Assembly (NCBI RefSeq): GCF_001642935.1
Contig: NZ_CP016761.1
Location: 2,604,001-2,668,000 of the forward strand
Direction: 5' to 3'
Origin: Fictibacillus arsenicus
GTDB lineage: Bacteria; Bacillota; Bacilli; Bacillales; Fictibacillaceae
DNA: 64,000 nt
Under the pieces are notes generated by a model, which had not been told where the DNA came from, searched no databases, and saw only the letters and a list, made by a program, of their open reading frames with translations. Below, piece after piece: positions 18,147 through 26,608 of the stretch. A program made the position numbers and the translations under genes. Position 1 is the stretch's first letter; the number at the start of each line of letters is the position of its first letter.

Positions 18147-18914
18147 TTATCGGATTCGTTCCACTTTAATGTTATTCTTCTCGATAATTTTATTAATTAC
18201 ATACCCAGCCATGTACAATCCTGATACGGATGGAACAAATGCGTTGGATGATGGGGGCATTTTCGCTTTACGGATTCCTGGTGCATTCTCAGGAACGATT
18301 TCCTTCCTGATCTCCTCACGAATCTGAATCGGTTTTTCGTCTGAGAATACAACTGGAATACCTCTCGTAATTCCTTCTTTCCTTAAACGCTGGCGAATAA
18401 CCTTAGCGATTGGGTCATAGCTGGTTTTAGAGATATCAGCAATTTGGAGTTTTGTAGGATCCATCTTATTTGCTACACCCATGCTTGAGATGATCGGAAT
18501 CTTTCGGTTAAGACATTCCTTCATTAAATGAATTTTATAAGAAATAGTGTCTGATGCATCAACTACAAAATCCAAGCCGTATTCAAAGATTTGTTCATAA
18601 GTTTCTTCTGTATAGAACATCTTTAGGGCGATAACTTCACACTCTGGATTAATTAAAGCAATCCTTTCCTTCATTAAATCCACTTTTGGCTGTCCTACTG
18701 TAGTAACTAGAGCATGTATTTGACGATTGACATTGGTGATGTCTACATCGTCTTTATCTATAAGAATTAAACGTCCGACACCTGATCGGGCAAGTGCTTC
18801 TGCTGAAAAGGAACCCACTCCTCCGATTCCCAATACAGCAACCGTGGTATTTTTCAGAACGTTTATCCCATCTTTTCCAATAGCAAGTTCATTTCTTGAA
18901 AATTGATAAAGCAT
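18147..18914 (-). CDS. tcdA: tRNA threonylcarbamoyladenosine dehydratase TcdA (YrvM)
   Basis: E1-like (ThiF/MoeB fold) enzyme that cyclises t6A37 of tRNA to ct6A using ATP. Nucleotide-binding motif AVLGIGGVGSFSAEALARSG lies near residues 26-45, the acidic DKDDVDITNVNRQ near 52-64, and the distal SVSGLYMAGYVI helix near the C-terminus. The ATG at 18914 (MLYQFSRNELAIG) matches the family N-terminus; AAAGGAGA is 12 nt upstream. 255 aa. It lies just downstream of the 6S RNA gene and ends in its own terminator. Confidence 0.93.
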   Translation of the reverse strand: MLYQFSRNELAIGKDGINVLKNTTVAVLGIGGVGSFSAEALARSGVGRLILIDKDDVDITNVNRQIHALVTTVGQPKVDLMKERIALINPECEVIALKMFYTEETYEQIFEYGLDFVVDASDTISYKIHLMKECLNRKIPIISSMGVANKMDPTKLQIADISKTSYDPIAKVIRQRLRKEGITRGIPVVFSDEKPIQIREEIRKEIVPENAPGIRKAKMPPSSNAFVPSVSGLYMAGYVINKIIEKNNIKVERIR

Positions 18915-19030
18915 AACTATTTGAAATCTCCTTTCAAAGTGCATATGAATAAAGAAAATGCATCTTTATCAGCATATCCACTTTTCAAAACAAAATCAAT
19001 ATGCTTACTCGGTTTAACTTAGACGCACAA

Positions 19031-19225
19031 AAAATGAGCCCCAAAAATGCCGTCTTCCCTTAGTTTTGAACCTGCTCTCGCAGGTGGGTGTCCTGCTCCC
19101 CATTTTGTCCGTCCCCTATCTTTCAGGGCGTGGACGCTGTGAGAAAACACAAACTCCCTAATACTTAATGTTGGCTCAAAACTTTCGGGTTGTTAACGGT
19201 CATCATAGGACCCATCGTTTAAATA
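19031..19225 (-). ncRNA. bsrA: 6S RNA (6S-1/BsrA-like)
   Basis: Small RNA that mimics an open promoter and binds housekeeping RNA polymerase. The predicted ends ATGGGTCC and GGGGCTCAT pair (8 bp), enclosing a long hairpin whose inner helix includes CCCACCTGC-GAGA-GCAGG. The 3' half GGTTCAAAACTAAGGGAAGACGG resembles the conserved 6S GGTTCAAG...GGCGGCAT segment. A T-run follows. The length of about 195 nt and the position between tcdA and aspS match B. subtilis bsrA. Transcript ends are estimated from the promoter and T-run. Confidence 0.85.
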
Positions 19226-19231
19226 AATACT

Positions 19232-19260
19232 ATCATAGGAAATCATCATTTACAAGACAA
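19232..19260 (-). promoter_or_regulatory. Promoter of 6S RNA
   Basis: Minus-strand TTGTCT, 17-nt spacer, TATGAT, placed about 7 nt before the inferred 6S RNA start. Confidence 0.8.
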
Positions 19261-19304
19261 AATGTGTCTTTGTAAAAAACAATTCTTATTTTTCTAAATT
19301 TTCA

Positions 19305-21083
19305 TTAATTTGACTCTTGCTTTACTTTTAAACCTAAATGAAGCTCATCCAATTGCTTCTCATTAACAGGTGATGGAGCATTTGTCAGTAGACATGATGC
19401 GGATGCAGTTTTAGGGAAAGCAATGGTGTCTCTTAAGTTAGTTCTTCCAGCAAGCAGCATCACCATACGGTCTAATCCAAGTGCTATACCGCCATGTGGA
19501 GGTGTACCATATTCAAAAGCATCAAGAAGGAAACCAAATTCCTCGCGAGCACCTTCCTCACTAAATCCTAATGTTTTAAACATTTTTTCCTGTACATCAC
19601 GTTCGTAAATACGCTGTGACCCTCCGCCTAGCTCATATCCGTTAAGAACTAGATCATATGCTTGTGCTCTAACTTCTGATGGATTTGAATCCATTAAATG
19701 AAGATCTTCAGTCTTTGGCATTGTAAAAGGATGGTGCAAGGCAACATAGCGCTCTGCATCTTCATCATACTCAACAAGCGGGAAGTCAACGACCCATAAG
19801 AAGTTGAATTTTAACTGATCAATTAATCCCAGGTCTTTTCCTAATTTTTGACGAAGAGCTCCAAGACTATCTGCTACAACAGAAGACTTATCCGCTACAA
19901 ACAGAAGCAGATCTCCTTCTTCAGCATTCAATACATTAATAAGATTAGCTGCATCTTCTTCGTTAAAGAATTTGGAGATTGGACCTTTCAACCCGGAAGC
20001 TTCCACTTTCATCCATGCAAGACCTTTAGCTCCGTATCGAGCCGTAAACTCAGTAAGACCATCTATGTCCTTTCTGGAATAATCAGCAGCTTTTCCTTTT
20101 ACATTGATCGCTTTAACTTCTCCGCCGTTTTCAACAGCAGCAGCAAATACTTTAAAACCAGATTGCTTTACAACATCAGAAACATTGATGAGTTCAAGTC
20201 CAAAACGAGTATCAGGCTTATCTGAACCATAACGGTCCATCGCTTCTTTGTAAGTCATTCTTGGGAAAGGTTTTGGAATATCCGCACCTTTCACTTTTTT
20301 AACTAATCCTGTCATCATTTCTTCCATCATAGACAAAAGTGCTTCTTGGCCCATGAAAGATGTTTCGATATCGACTTGAGTAAATTCAGGCTGACGGTCT
20401 GCACGCAGATCCTCATCTCTAAAACAGCGTACGATTTGATAATATTTTTCAAACCCTGAAACCATTAAAAGCTGTTTAAATAGTTGAGGTGATTGCGGCA
20501 AAGCATAAAATTCTCCAGGATGTACACGGCTTGGCACAAGATAGTCACGTGCTCCTTCAGGCGTGCTTTTCGTAAGCATCGGTGTTTCCATTTCCATGAA
20601 TTCTTCTGTTTCAAGGAAGTTTCGGATAAAACGAGTAACTTCGTGTCTCATTTTCAAAGTTTCCTGCATCACTGGACGGCGAAGGTCTAAATAACGGTAT
20701 TTCAAACGGATATCTTCGTTTATTTCAATATCTTCACTAATAGAAAAAGGAGGCGTCTTCGCACTATTTAAGATTTTAATTTCTTCTCCTGAAATTTCAA
20801 TCTTACCTGTATTCATCGCAGGGTTTACCGTACTTTGATCTCTTTCAAGAACTGTCCCTGTAACTGTAAGTACATATTCACTTCTTACCTTTTCAGCTGT
20901 TTCCAAAGCTTCAGCAGAAACTTCAGGCGAAAATACGATTTGCACGATCCCTGATCGGTCACGGAGGTCGATAAAGATCAGTCCGCCAAGATCACGTCTT
21001 TTCTGAACCCAGCCAGTTATTGTTACTTTTTCACCAATATATTGTTCAGTAATTTTTCCGCATTGATGTGTGCGATATTCCAT
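19305..21083 (-). CDS. aspS: Aspartate--tRNA ligase
   Basis: Class IIb aminoacyl-tRNA synthetase. N-terminal OB-fold anticodon-binding domain ([20 protein letters not shown], residues 19-38), catalytic motif 2 [18 protein letters not shown], the bacterial GAD insertion domain in the middle, and motif 3 [15 protein letters not shown] near residue 540. 592 aa. It lies 14 bp downstream of hisS, so both are expressed from the T-box-controlled hisS transcript. The ATG follows GGAGGAT. Confidence 0.97.
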   Translation of the reverse strand: MEYRTHQCGKITEQYIGEKVTITGWVQKRRDLGGLIFIDLRDRSGIVQIVFSPEVSAEALETAEKVRSEYVLTVTGTVLERDQSTVNPAMNTGKIEISGEEIKILNSAKTPPFSISEDIEINEDIRLKYRYLDLRRPVMQETLKMRHEVTRFIRNFLETEEFMEMETPMLTKSTPEGARDYLVPSRVHPGEFYALPQSPQLFKQLLMVSGFEKYYQIVRCFRDEDLRADRQPEFTQVDIETSFMGQEALLSMMEEMMTGLVKKVKGADIPKPFPRMTYKEAMDRYGSDKPDTRFGLELINVSDVVKQSGFKVFAAAVENGGEVKAINVKGKAADYSRKDIDGLTEFTARYGAKGLAWMKVEASGLKGPISKFFNEEDAANLINVLNAEEGDLLLFVADKSSVVADSLGALRQKLGKDLGLIDQLKFNFLWVVDFPLVEYDEDAERYVALHHPFTMPKTEDLHLMDSNPSEVRAQAYDLVLNGYELGGGSQRIYERDVQEKMFKTLGFSEEGAREEFGFLLDAFEYGTPPHGGIALGLDRMVMLLAGRTNLRDTIAFPKTASASCLLTNAPSPVNEKQLDELHLGLKVKQESN

Positions 21084-21097
21084 AAGATGTATCCTCC

Positions 21098-22366
21098 TTA
21101 TTTTCCTTGCTTAACAAAAGTGCTCAATTCTTCTATACGAACCTCTTTTTGTTCCCCGGATTCCATATTCTTCACGTTGATAATTCCTTTAGATAGTTCC
21201 TCTTCCCCTAAAATGGCAACAAATCTAGCTTTTAAACGATCCGCTGCTTTAAACTGTGCTTTCATTTTTTTATCTAAGTAATCTTTATCACTTTTTATTC
21301 CAGCATTTCGAAGGTCATTTAAGATAGAAATTGACTTTTTCTTTGCCTCGTCTCCCAGTGCAACAACATAACAATCAAGGTCTTCCTCAGTTTCTAATGT
21401 GATACCTTCAGCCTCAAGCGCTAAGAGAAGACGTTCAAGACTCATCGCGAAACCGATACTTGGCGTTGCAGGGCCGCCTAAGTCTTCAACAAGACCATTG
21501 TATCTTCCGCCGCCGCTCAAAGTTGTAATTGCACCAAAGCCCTCGGCTTCACTCATAATTTCAAATGCTGTGTGATTGTAGTAATCTAGACCCCTTACTA
21601 GTGTTGGATCGATAACATATTGAATGTTCATATCATCTAATGATGTTTTTACTTGATCAAAATAGTTTTTAGATTCTTCATTTAAATACTCTAAAATAGA
21701 AGGTGCCGTCTTCATAAGGTCGTGATCACGGTCCTTTTTGCAGTCAAGAATACGAAGCGGATTTTTTGTTAAACGGTTTTGACAATCAGAACAAAACTCT
21801 TCAATTCTTGGTTCAAAGTGTGCAATTAATGCATCTTTATGAGCCTTTCTGCTCTCTGCATCACCAAGTGTATTGATCACTAATCGAAGTTTCTTCAATC
21901 CGAGTTCTTGATAAACCGTCATAGCGAGGGAAATAACCTCTGCGTCTATCGCTGGATCAGCTGAACCCATTGCCTCAATCCCAAATTGGACGAACTGGCG
22001 GTAGCGTCCTGCCTGTGGTCTTTCATAGCGGAACATCGGCTGGATGTAATAAAGCTTTACAGGCTGGCCTGGAAGTCCGAACATCTTATTTTCAACGTAA
22101 GATCGTGTAACTGGTGCCGTTCCTTCTGGACGAAGAGTTAAGCTTCTTTCTCCTCTGTCCGTGAACGTATACATTTCTTTTTGTACGATATCTGTTGAAT
22201 CCCCAACTCCTCTTTGAAACAAATCAGTATGCTCAAAAACAGGTGTGCGGATTTCTTTATAATTAAATCTTGCAGATACTTCTTTCGCTTTTCCTTCAAT
22301 GATCTGCCACTTTTCTACTTCTCCTGGGAGAATATCCTTCGTTCCCCTTGGAATATTAATACTCAT
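21098..22366 (-). CDS. hisS: Histidine--tRNA ligase
   Basis: Class IIa synthetase, 422 aa. Motif 1 lies in the N-terminal 60 residues ([14 protein letters not shown] at the start). Motif 2 is [18 protein letters not shown], the histidine-specific [14 protein letters not shown] is near residue 258, and motif 3 is [10 protein letters not shown] near 320. An anticodon-binding domain is at the C-terminus. First gene of hisS-aspS, under T-box control (22713-22996). Repeat R5 is inserted between the T-box terminator and this start, leaving about 43 bp of ordinary sequence before the ATG. Confidence 0.97.
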   Translation of the reverse strand: MSINIPRGTKDILPGEVEKWQIIEGKAKEVSARFNYKEIRTPVFEHTDLFQRGVGDSTDIVQKEMYTFTDRGERSLTLRPEGTAPVTRSYVENKMFGLPGQPVKLYYIQPMFRYERPQAGRYRQFVQFGIEAMGSADPAIDAEVISLAMTVYQELGLKKLRLVINTLGDAESRKAHKDALIAHFEPRIEEFCSDCQNRLTKNPLRILDCKKDRDHDLMKTAPSILEYLNEESKNYFDQVKTSLDDMNIQYVIDPTLVRGLDYYNHTAFEIMSEAEGFGAITTLSGGGRYNGLVEDLGGPATPSIGFAMSLERLLLALEAEGITLETEEDLDCYVVALGDEAKKKSISILNDLRNAGIKSDKDYLDKKMKAQFKAADRLKARFVAILGEEELSKGIINVKNMESGEQKEVRIEELSTFVKQGK

Positions 22367-22408
22367 TTCGTTTCATCCTCCCGAATGTTAATTAAAATTA
22401 ATTAAAAA

Positions 22409-22711
22409 TAAAAGGCTGTTTTCGCAAACTTTGTTGCTCTTGGAAGTGGTTGACTTCCGTTCCAGGATGCTCGCTTTCCGCGGGGCGGGCGGTGAGCATC
22501 CTTGCGCTTTGCGCCATTAGGAGTCTCACCTGTCCGCTTCAGGGAAGTATTCTTGCTCCTGCGTCTACAAGTAAATGCTACCGATGTGAGCTTCCTCGTC
22601 GCATGCCTAGCGAAAAGCTTCTCATGTGGTAGGCACGCAGCTTGCACTCCAGTCAACTTGTCAAGGAAGATATAAAAAATATCCAAAAAAACAATCTTTT
22701 AGATAAGAGCC
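22409..22711 (+). repeat. Dispersed GC-rich repeat, copy R5 (long form, in hisS leader)
   Basis: Forward orientation; core 22449-22664. Outer ends AAAAGGCTGTTTTCGCAAAC..TTGTTGCTC (left) and AACAATCTTTTAGATAAGAGCC (right) form imperfect inverted repeats. It contains an extra module at about 22553-22640 (CTCCTGCGTCTACAAG ... CCTCGTCGCATGCC ... GGCACGC) shared with R7, R8, R10 and R11. The right end abuts the T-run of the hisS T-box terminator. Confidence 0.92.
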
Positions 22712-22712
22712 A

Positions 22713-22996
22713 AATAAAAAAACTCCCATCCCTCATGAAATCAACGATTTCATAAGGGACGGGAGTTCCCGCGGTGCCACCCTGCTTCGAAGCCAAAAAA
22801 AGCTTCCTCATTATGCAAGTAACGATTGCCCACGTGTAACTCTACTGAGGTTTAAACTAACCGTTCGAATTAAAACCTATGAAGTGTCTTTCACTTTATC
22901 ATCAGGGAGAAATGCTTTCAGCCGAGGCATTCCCTCTCTAACCCTATGGGGTAAAGATACTTTTCTTCGTCATCAGTTTTATCATTTTGGAATTGT
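22713..22996 (-). promoter_or_regulatory. T-box leader controlling hisS-aspS
   Basis: The T-box core AGGGTGGCACCGCGGG is at 22768-22783 (minus strand). The terminator at 22721-22767 is a long stem (AACTCCCGTCCCTTATGAAATC with GATTTCATGAGGGATGGGAGTT) followed by seven T residues. The specifier region around 22884-22888 reads GACAC, which contains both GAC (Asp) and CAC (His). That suits an operon encoding both synthetases, but it is an inference that needs structure folding. Confidence 0.92.
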
Positions 22997-23001
22997 AGAT
23001 T

Positions 23002-23031
23002 ATCATACTTTTCAAAAGGGCTATATGTCAA
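23002..23031 (-). promoter_or_regulatory. Promoter of the hisS-aspS leader
   Basis: Minus-strand TTGACA, 18-nt spacer, TATGAT. The TGA inside TTGACA is the stop codon of the preceding small gene. Confidence 0.82.
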
Positions 23032-23201
23032 TAGTTTTCTCGTTTTATTTTTTTCTTTAGCTGATTGACCTGATAAAGGTCCAACCCGAATTCTTCAGCA
23101 AGCTCCATATTGTTTGCCGATTTTTCTAAAGAAATAAAATCATGAAAACTTACCTGTTTCCATTGTGATACTCCTTCAATGCCCTTGCGATTCTGTCTCA
23201 T
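23028..23201 (-). CDS. Small hypothetical HTH-like protein
   Basis: 57-aa protein with a strong GGAGGA ribosome binding site before its ATG at 23201. The C-terminal half, NNMELAEEFGLDLYQVNQLK, has the spacing of a helix-turn-helix (sigma region 4-like), preceded by WKQVSFHDFISLEKSA. It could be the counterpart of a short B. subtilis gene near hisS (yrzK), but I cannot confirm that. It lies between dtd and the hisS leader, and its stop codon forms part of the hisS -35 box. Its ribosome binding site lies within a hairpin downstream of dtd. Confidence 0.6.
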   Translation of the reverse strand: MRQNRKGIEGVSQWKQVSFHDFISLEKSANNMELAEEFGLDLYQVNQLKKKIKRENY

Positions 23202-23250
23202 AAAAAAATTCCTCCGCCTTTTTTGGTTAGTCTGTCCATCAAGGCGAAGG
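23202..23250 (-). terminator. Hairpin after dtd, containing the next gene's ribosome binding site
   Basis: Minus-strand CCTTCGCC pairs with GGCGGAGG (8 bp including one G-U) over an 18-nt loop and is followed by AATTTTTTT. It resembles a terminator for relA-dtd, but its 3' arm is also the GGAGG ribosome binding site of the gene at 23028-23201. Confidence 0.5.
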
Positions 23251-23269
23251 TTTCATTCATTTCTTTTTC

Positions 23270-23713
23270 CTAAACTCTAGAATCCATGATTAGGGTCACT
23301 GGACCGTCATTGGTGAATTCGACATCCATCATCGCACCAAAAACACCCGTTTGGACATGAACTCCTAATGTCTTTATCTTTTCGTTGAAATAATCATAAA
23401 TCTGTTTAGCATGGTCCGGCTTAGCAGCTTCCATGAAATTCGGTCTTCTGCCTTTTTTCGTATCCCCATATAACGTAAATTGTGAGATCGAGAGGATACT
23501 GCCTTCTGTATCTTTTAATGACAAATTCATCTTGCCGTTTTCATCTTCAAAGATCCGCAAATTAATAATTTTTTCAGCTAAATAATCAGCGTCTTTTTCT
23601 GTATCTTCATGTGTGACGCCTACTAAAAGCATCAAACCTCTGTCTATTTGCCCTTTTATTTCAGCATCTACAGAAACAGCTGCATTTTTGGCTCGCTGAA
23701 GTACTATTTTCAT
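23270..23713 (-). CDS. dtd: D-aminoacyl-tRNA deacylase
   Basis: Hydrolyses D-amino acids (and glycine from tRNA-Ala) wrongly attached to tRNA. 147 aa, full length. The two family motifs are present: [17 protein letters not shown] near residues 78-94 and the cross-subunit Gly-Pro motif in [11 protein letters not shown] near the C-terminus. It is 25 bp downstream of relA, the usual Firmicutes pairing. Confidence 0.96.
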   Translation of the reverse strand: MKIVLQRAKNAAVSVDAEIKGQIDRGLMLLVGVTHEDTEKDADYLAEKIINLRIFEDENGKMNLSLKDTEGSILSISQFTLYGDTKKGRRPNFMEAAKPDHAKQIYDYFNEKIKTLGVHVQTGVFGAMMDVEFTNDGPVTLIMDSRV

Positions 23714-23738
23714 TTTGAAGTCACTTCCCTATACCTAC

Positions 23739-25922
23739 CTATTGCATAATACGCCTTACTGCATAAATGTCAGGGATCCGCTTAATACGTTCAACTACTT
23801 TTTGCAGATGACTAACATTGTGAATTGAAATTGACATACTGATTGTTGCCATCTTATTTCGGTCAGATTTTCCGCTTACAGCTGTAATGTTTGTCTTTGT
23901 TTCAGCAACAGCATGAAGGACCTCATTAAGCAGGCCGCGTCTGTCGAATCCATTAATCTCAATGTCAACATTATAATTCTTCGGCTGTTCGAGATTGCCT
24001 TCCCATTCAACAGGAAGCAATCGGACTTGGGCATCTTCATTGTGGACGTTGACACAATCTTCTCGATGGACAGAAACGCCGCGTCCTTTTGTTATATATC
24101 CGACAATATCATCACCCGGTACCGGATTACAGCATTTAGATAGACGAATCAGCATGTTATCGATGCCTTTAACAACGATACCTGAGTCAGTTCTTCGTTT
24201 TACTTCGGGCTTATCTGCGGAATCCCTGATTGCGTCCATGAGTTCGGAATTATCAGGATCCTGCTCTTTTTTACGTCTGACTTTATCGGTTAAACGCGTA
24301 GCGATTTGTGCTGCAGTAATGCCATTATAGCCGACAGCAGCGTACATATCTTCCTCGCCTGCAAAGTTATATTTTTGAGCTACATATTGCAGGTTTTCAG
24401 TTGTGAAAATTTCTTTTAAATCATAGCCGCGGTTCTTGATTTCTTTTTCAACAAGCTCTTTCCCTTTAGCTACGTTTTCTTCTCTTTTCTCACGTTTAAA
24501 CCATTGGCGGATCTTATTCTTCGCATGAGAACTTTGCGTAATCTTAAGCCAATCCTGGCTGGGACCGTAGGAATGTTTGCTCGTTAAAATCTCAATAATA
24601 TCTCCGGTTTTCAAGCGGTAATCAAGTGTAACCATCTTTCCGTTTACTTTTGCACCAATACACCTGTTTCCGATCTCGGTATGAATGCGGTAAGCAAAGT
24701 CAATCGGTACAGACCCAGACGGCAGTTCATAAACATCCCCTTTAGGGGTGAAAACAAAGACCATGTCTGAGAATAGGTCCACTTTTAACGATTCCATAAA
24801 CTCTTCTGCATCAACAACATCGTTCTGCCATTCTAAAATTTCACGGAACCAAGTCAGTTTATTTTCAAAAGAGCTAACAGGAGCCTTTGTAGCTCCCTCT
24901 TTATAAGCCCAGTGTGCAGCAATCCCGTATTCTGCTACACGATGCATATCTGAAGTACGGATCTGAACTTCCAGAGGATCGCCTTTAGGTCCGATTACAG
25001 TTGTATGCAATGACTGATACATATTTGCTTTAGGCATTGCTATATAATCTTTAAATCGTCCAGGCATCGGCTTGTAGCATGTATGAATAATACCCAGTGC
25101 CGCATAGCAGTCTTTAATATTCTGCACGATAATCCGAACAGCGAGAAGATCATAGATCTCATTAAACTGTTTACCTTGCTTCGCCATCTTTCTATAAATG
25201 CTGTATATGTGCTTCGGTCTTCCAGAAATATCAACGGTAATCTGGACTTCCTTCAGCTTGGATTTCATCTCGTCCATAACTTGCTGAACATACTCTTCAC
25301 GCTCAGCCCGTTTTTGCTGCATCAAGTTTACAATCCTATAATATTGCTGAGGATTTAGGTATCTCAAAGAAACATCTTCTAACTCCCACTTAATCGTCGA
25401 AATACCTAGACGATGAGCGAGCGGAGCGAAGATTTCCAAAGTTTCGTTCGCTTTTTGTATCTGTTTTTCTTTTGGCATATGTTTTAGCGTACGCATGTTA
25501 TGAAGCCGGTCAGCGAGCTTAATTAAAATACAGCGTATATCCTGTGCCATCGCAACAAACATTTTTCTATGATTCTCTGCTTGCTGCTCTTCTTTGGACT
25601 TAAACTTAATCTTTTTAAGTTTTGTAACACCATCAACCAGCATTGCCACTTCTTCGTTAAATTGATTAGAAATGTCCTTTAATGTGATGGACGTGTCCTC
25701 AACAACATCATGAAGAAACCCTGCTGCTACAGTTACAGGATCCATTTGCAGGTTCACCAGAATACCCGCTACTTCAACAGGATGGTGGATATACGGCTCT
25801 CCGGATTTACGGAATTGTCCTTCGTGCGCACTTTTTGCGTATTCATAAGCCTTTGTTATAAAAGCGATATCGTCTTTAGACAGATAGCTTTCCGCTTTAT
25901 GCAACACTTGCTCAATCGTCAT
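23739..25922 (-). CDS. relA: Bifunctional (p)ppGpp synthetase/hydrolase Rel
   Basis: Makes and degrades (p)ppGpp in the stringent response. Hydrolase HD domain: GEPYIHHPVEVAGILVNL and GFLHDVVEDT (residues about 40-75), with active-site residues present, so hydrolysis is expected. The synthetase domain includes RPKHIYSIYRKMAKQG and YQSLHTTVIGPKG. Then TGS (VFVFTPKGDVYELPSGS, near 390), a zinc-finger/helical region with RLSKCCNPVPGDDIVGYITKG, and a C-terminal ACT domain. 727 aa. Upstream apt ends in a terminator, so relA-dtd form their own unit. Confidence 0.97.
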   Translation of the reverse strand: MTIEQVLHKAESYLSKDDIAFITKAYEYAKSAHEGQFRKSGEPYIHHPVEVAGILVNLQMDPVTVAAGFLHDVVEDTSITLKDISNQFNEEVAMLVDGVTKLKKIKFKSKEEQQAENHRKMFVAMAQDIRCILIKLADRLHNMRTLKHMPKEKQIQKANETLEIFAPLAHRLGISTIKWELEDVSLRYLNPQQYYRIVNLMQQKRAEREEYVQQVMDEMKSKLKEVQITVDISGRPKHIYSIYRKMAKQGKQFNEIYDLLAVRIIVQNIKDCYAALGIIHTCYKPMPGRFKDYIAMPKANMYQSLHTTVIGPKGDPLEVQIRTSDMHRVAEYGIAAHWAYKEGATKAPVSSFENKLTWFREILEWQNDVVDAEEFMESLKVDLFSDMVFVFTPKGDVYELPSGSVPIDFAYRIHTEIGNRCIGAKVNGKMVTLDYRLKTGDIIEILTSKHSYGPSQDWLKITQSSHAKNKIRQWFKREKREENVAKGKELVEKEIKNRGYDLKEIFTTENLQYVAQKYNFAGEEDMYAAVGYNGITAAQIATRLTDKVRRKKEQDPDNSELMDAIRDSADKPEVKRRTDSGIVVKGIDNMLIRLSKCCNPVPGDDIVGYITKGRGVSVHREDCVNVHNEDAQVRLLPVEWEGNLEQPKNYNVDIEINGFDRRGLLNEVLHAVAETKTNITAVSGKSDRNKMATISMSISIHNVSHLQKVVERIKRIPDIYAVRRIMQ

Positions 25923-26033
25923 GGAATCACCTTACGTTGTCATTGTATATTGCTTCTATTATCGTTAAATTGAACCCTCATGTAAAGCGAAAAACGAAAT
26001 TTGTCGAATGAATGGGCAATTTTTGTGACAGGA

Positions 26034-26065
26034 ATGTAAAAAAGAGCACAAAACTAGTGCTCTTT
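26034..26065 (-). terminator. Intrinsic terminator of recJ-apt
   Basis: Minus-strand AAAGAGCAC-TAGTTTT-GTGCTCTTT followed by a T-run. Confidence 0.9.
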
Positions 26066-26075
26066 CTCTTTAACC

Positions 26076-26588
26076 TTAGTATTGGGTTAATGTGAAAATA
26101 TCATAACCATTAAGCTTGCTGCGGCCATCTAAATATGTTAATTCAATCATGAATGCAATCCCTGCAACAATTCCGCCAAGCTCTTCAACAAGCTTGATCG
26201 TTGCTTCGATCGTTCCGCCAGTTGCCAGCAAGTCGTCAGTGATTAAAACTTTTTGTCCTGGCTTGATAGCATCCTTATGCATGGTAAGCACATCCTTGCC
26301 ATACTCCAGGCCATAATCAACTTTGATCACTTCACGCGGAAGCTTGCCTTCTTTACGAACTGGAACAAATCCTAATCCAAGCGTGTATGCCACTGGACAG
26401 CCTACAATAAATCCTCGTGCTTCAGGTCCGACAATAACATCAACATTTTTTTCTTTTGCATATTCTGCAATATCGTCCATCGCTTTTTTATATACAGCTC
26501 CATCTGACATAAGAGATGTAATATCTTTGAAGCGAATACCTTCGATCGGAAAATCATTTACTACTGAAATATACGGCTTATAATCCAT
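26076..26588 (-). CDS. apt: Adenine phosphoribosyltransferase
   Basis: Converts adenine and PRPP to AMP (purine salvage). The PRPP-binding signature [17 protein letters not shown] is at about residues 116-132; the N-terminal [12 protein letters not shown] and [10 protein letters not shown] motifs are also present. 170 aa, usual length. It lies 20 bp downstream of recJ and upstream of relA, as in B. subtilis. Confidence 0.97.
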   Translation of the reverse strand: MDYKPYISVVNDFPIEGIRFKDITSLMSDGAVYKKAMDDIAEYAKEKNVDVIVGPEARGFIVGCPVAYTLGLGFVPVRKEGKLPREVIKVDYGLEYGKDVLTMHKDAIKPGQKVLITDDLLATGGTIEATIKLVEELGGIVAGIAFMIELTYLDGRSKLNGYDIFTLTQY

Positions 26589-26608
26589 GAATCTTTGCCT
26601 CCTGAAAA

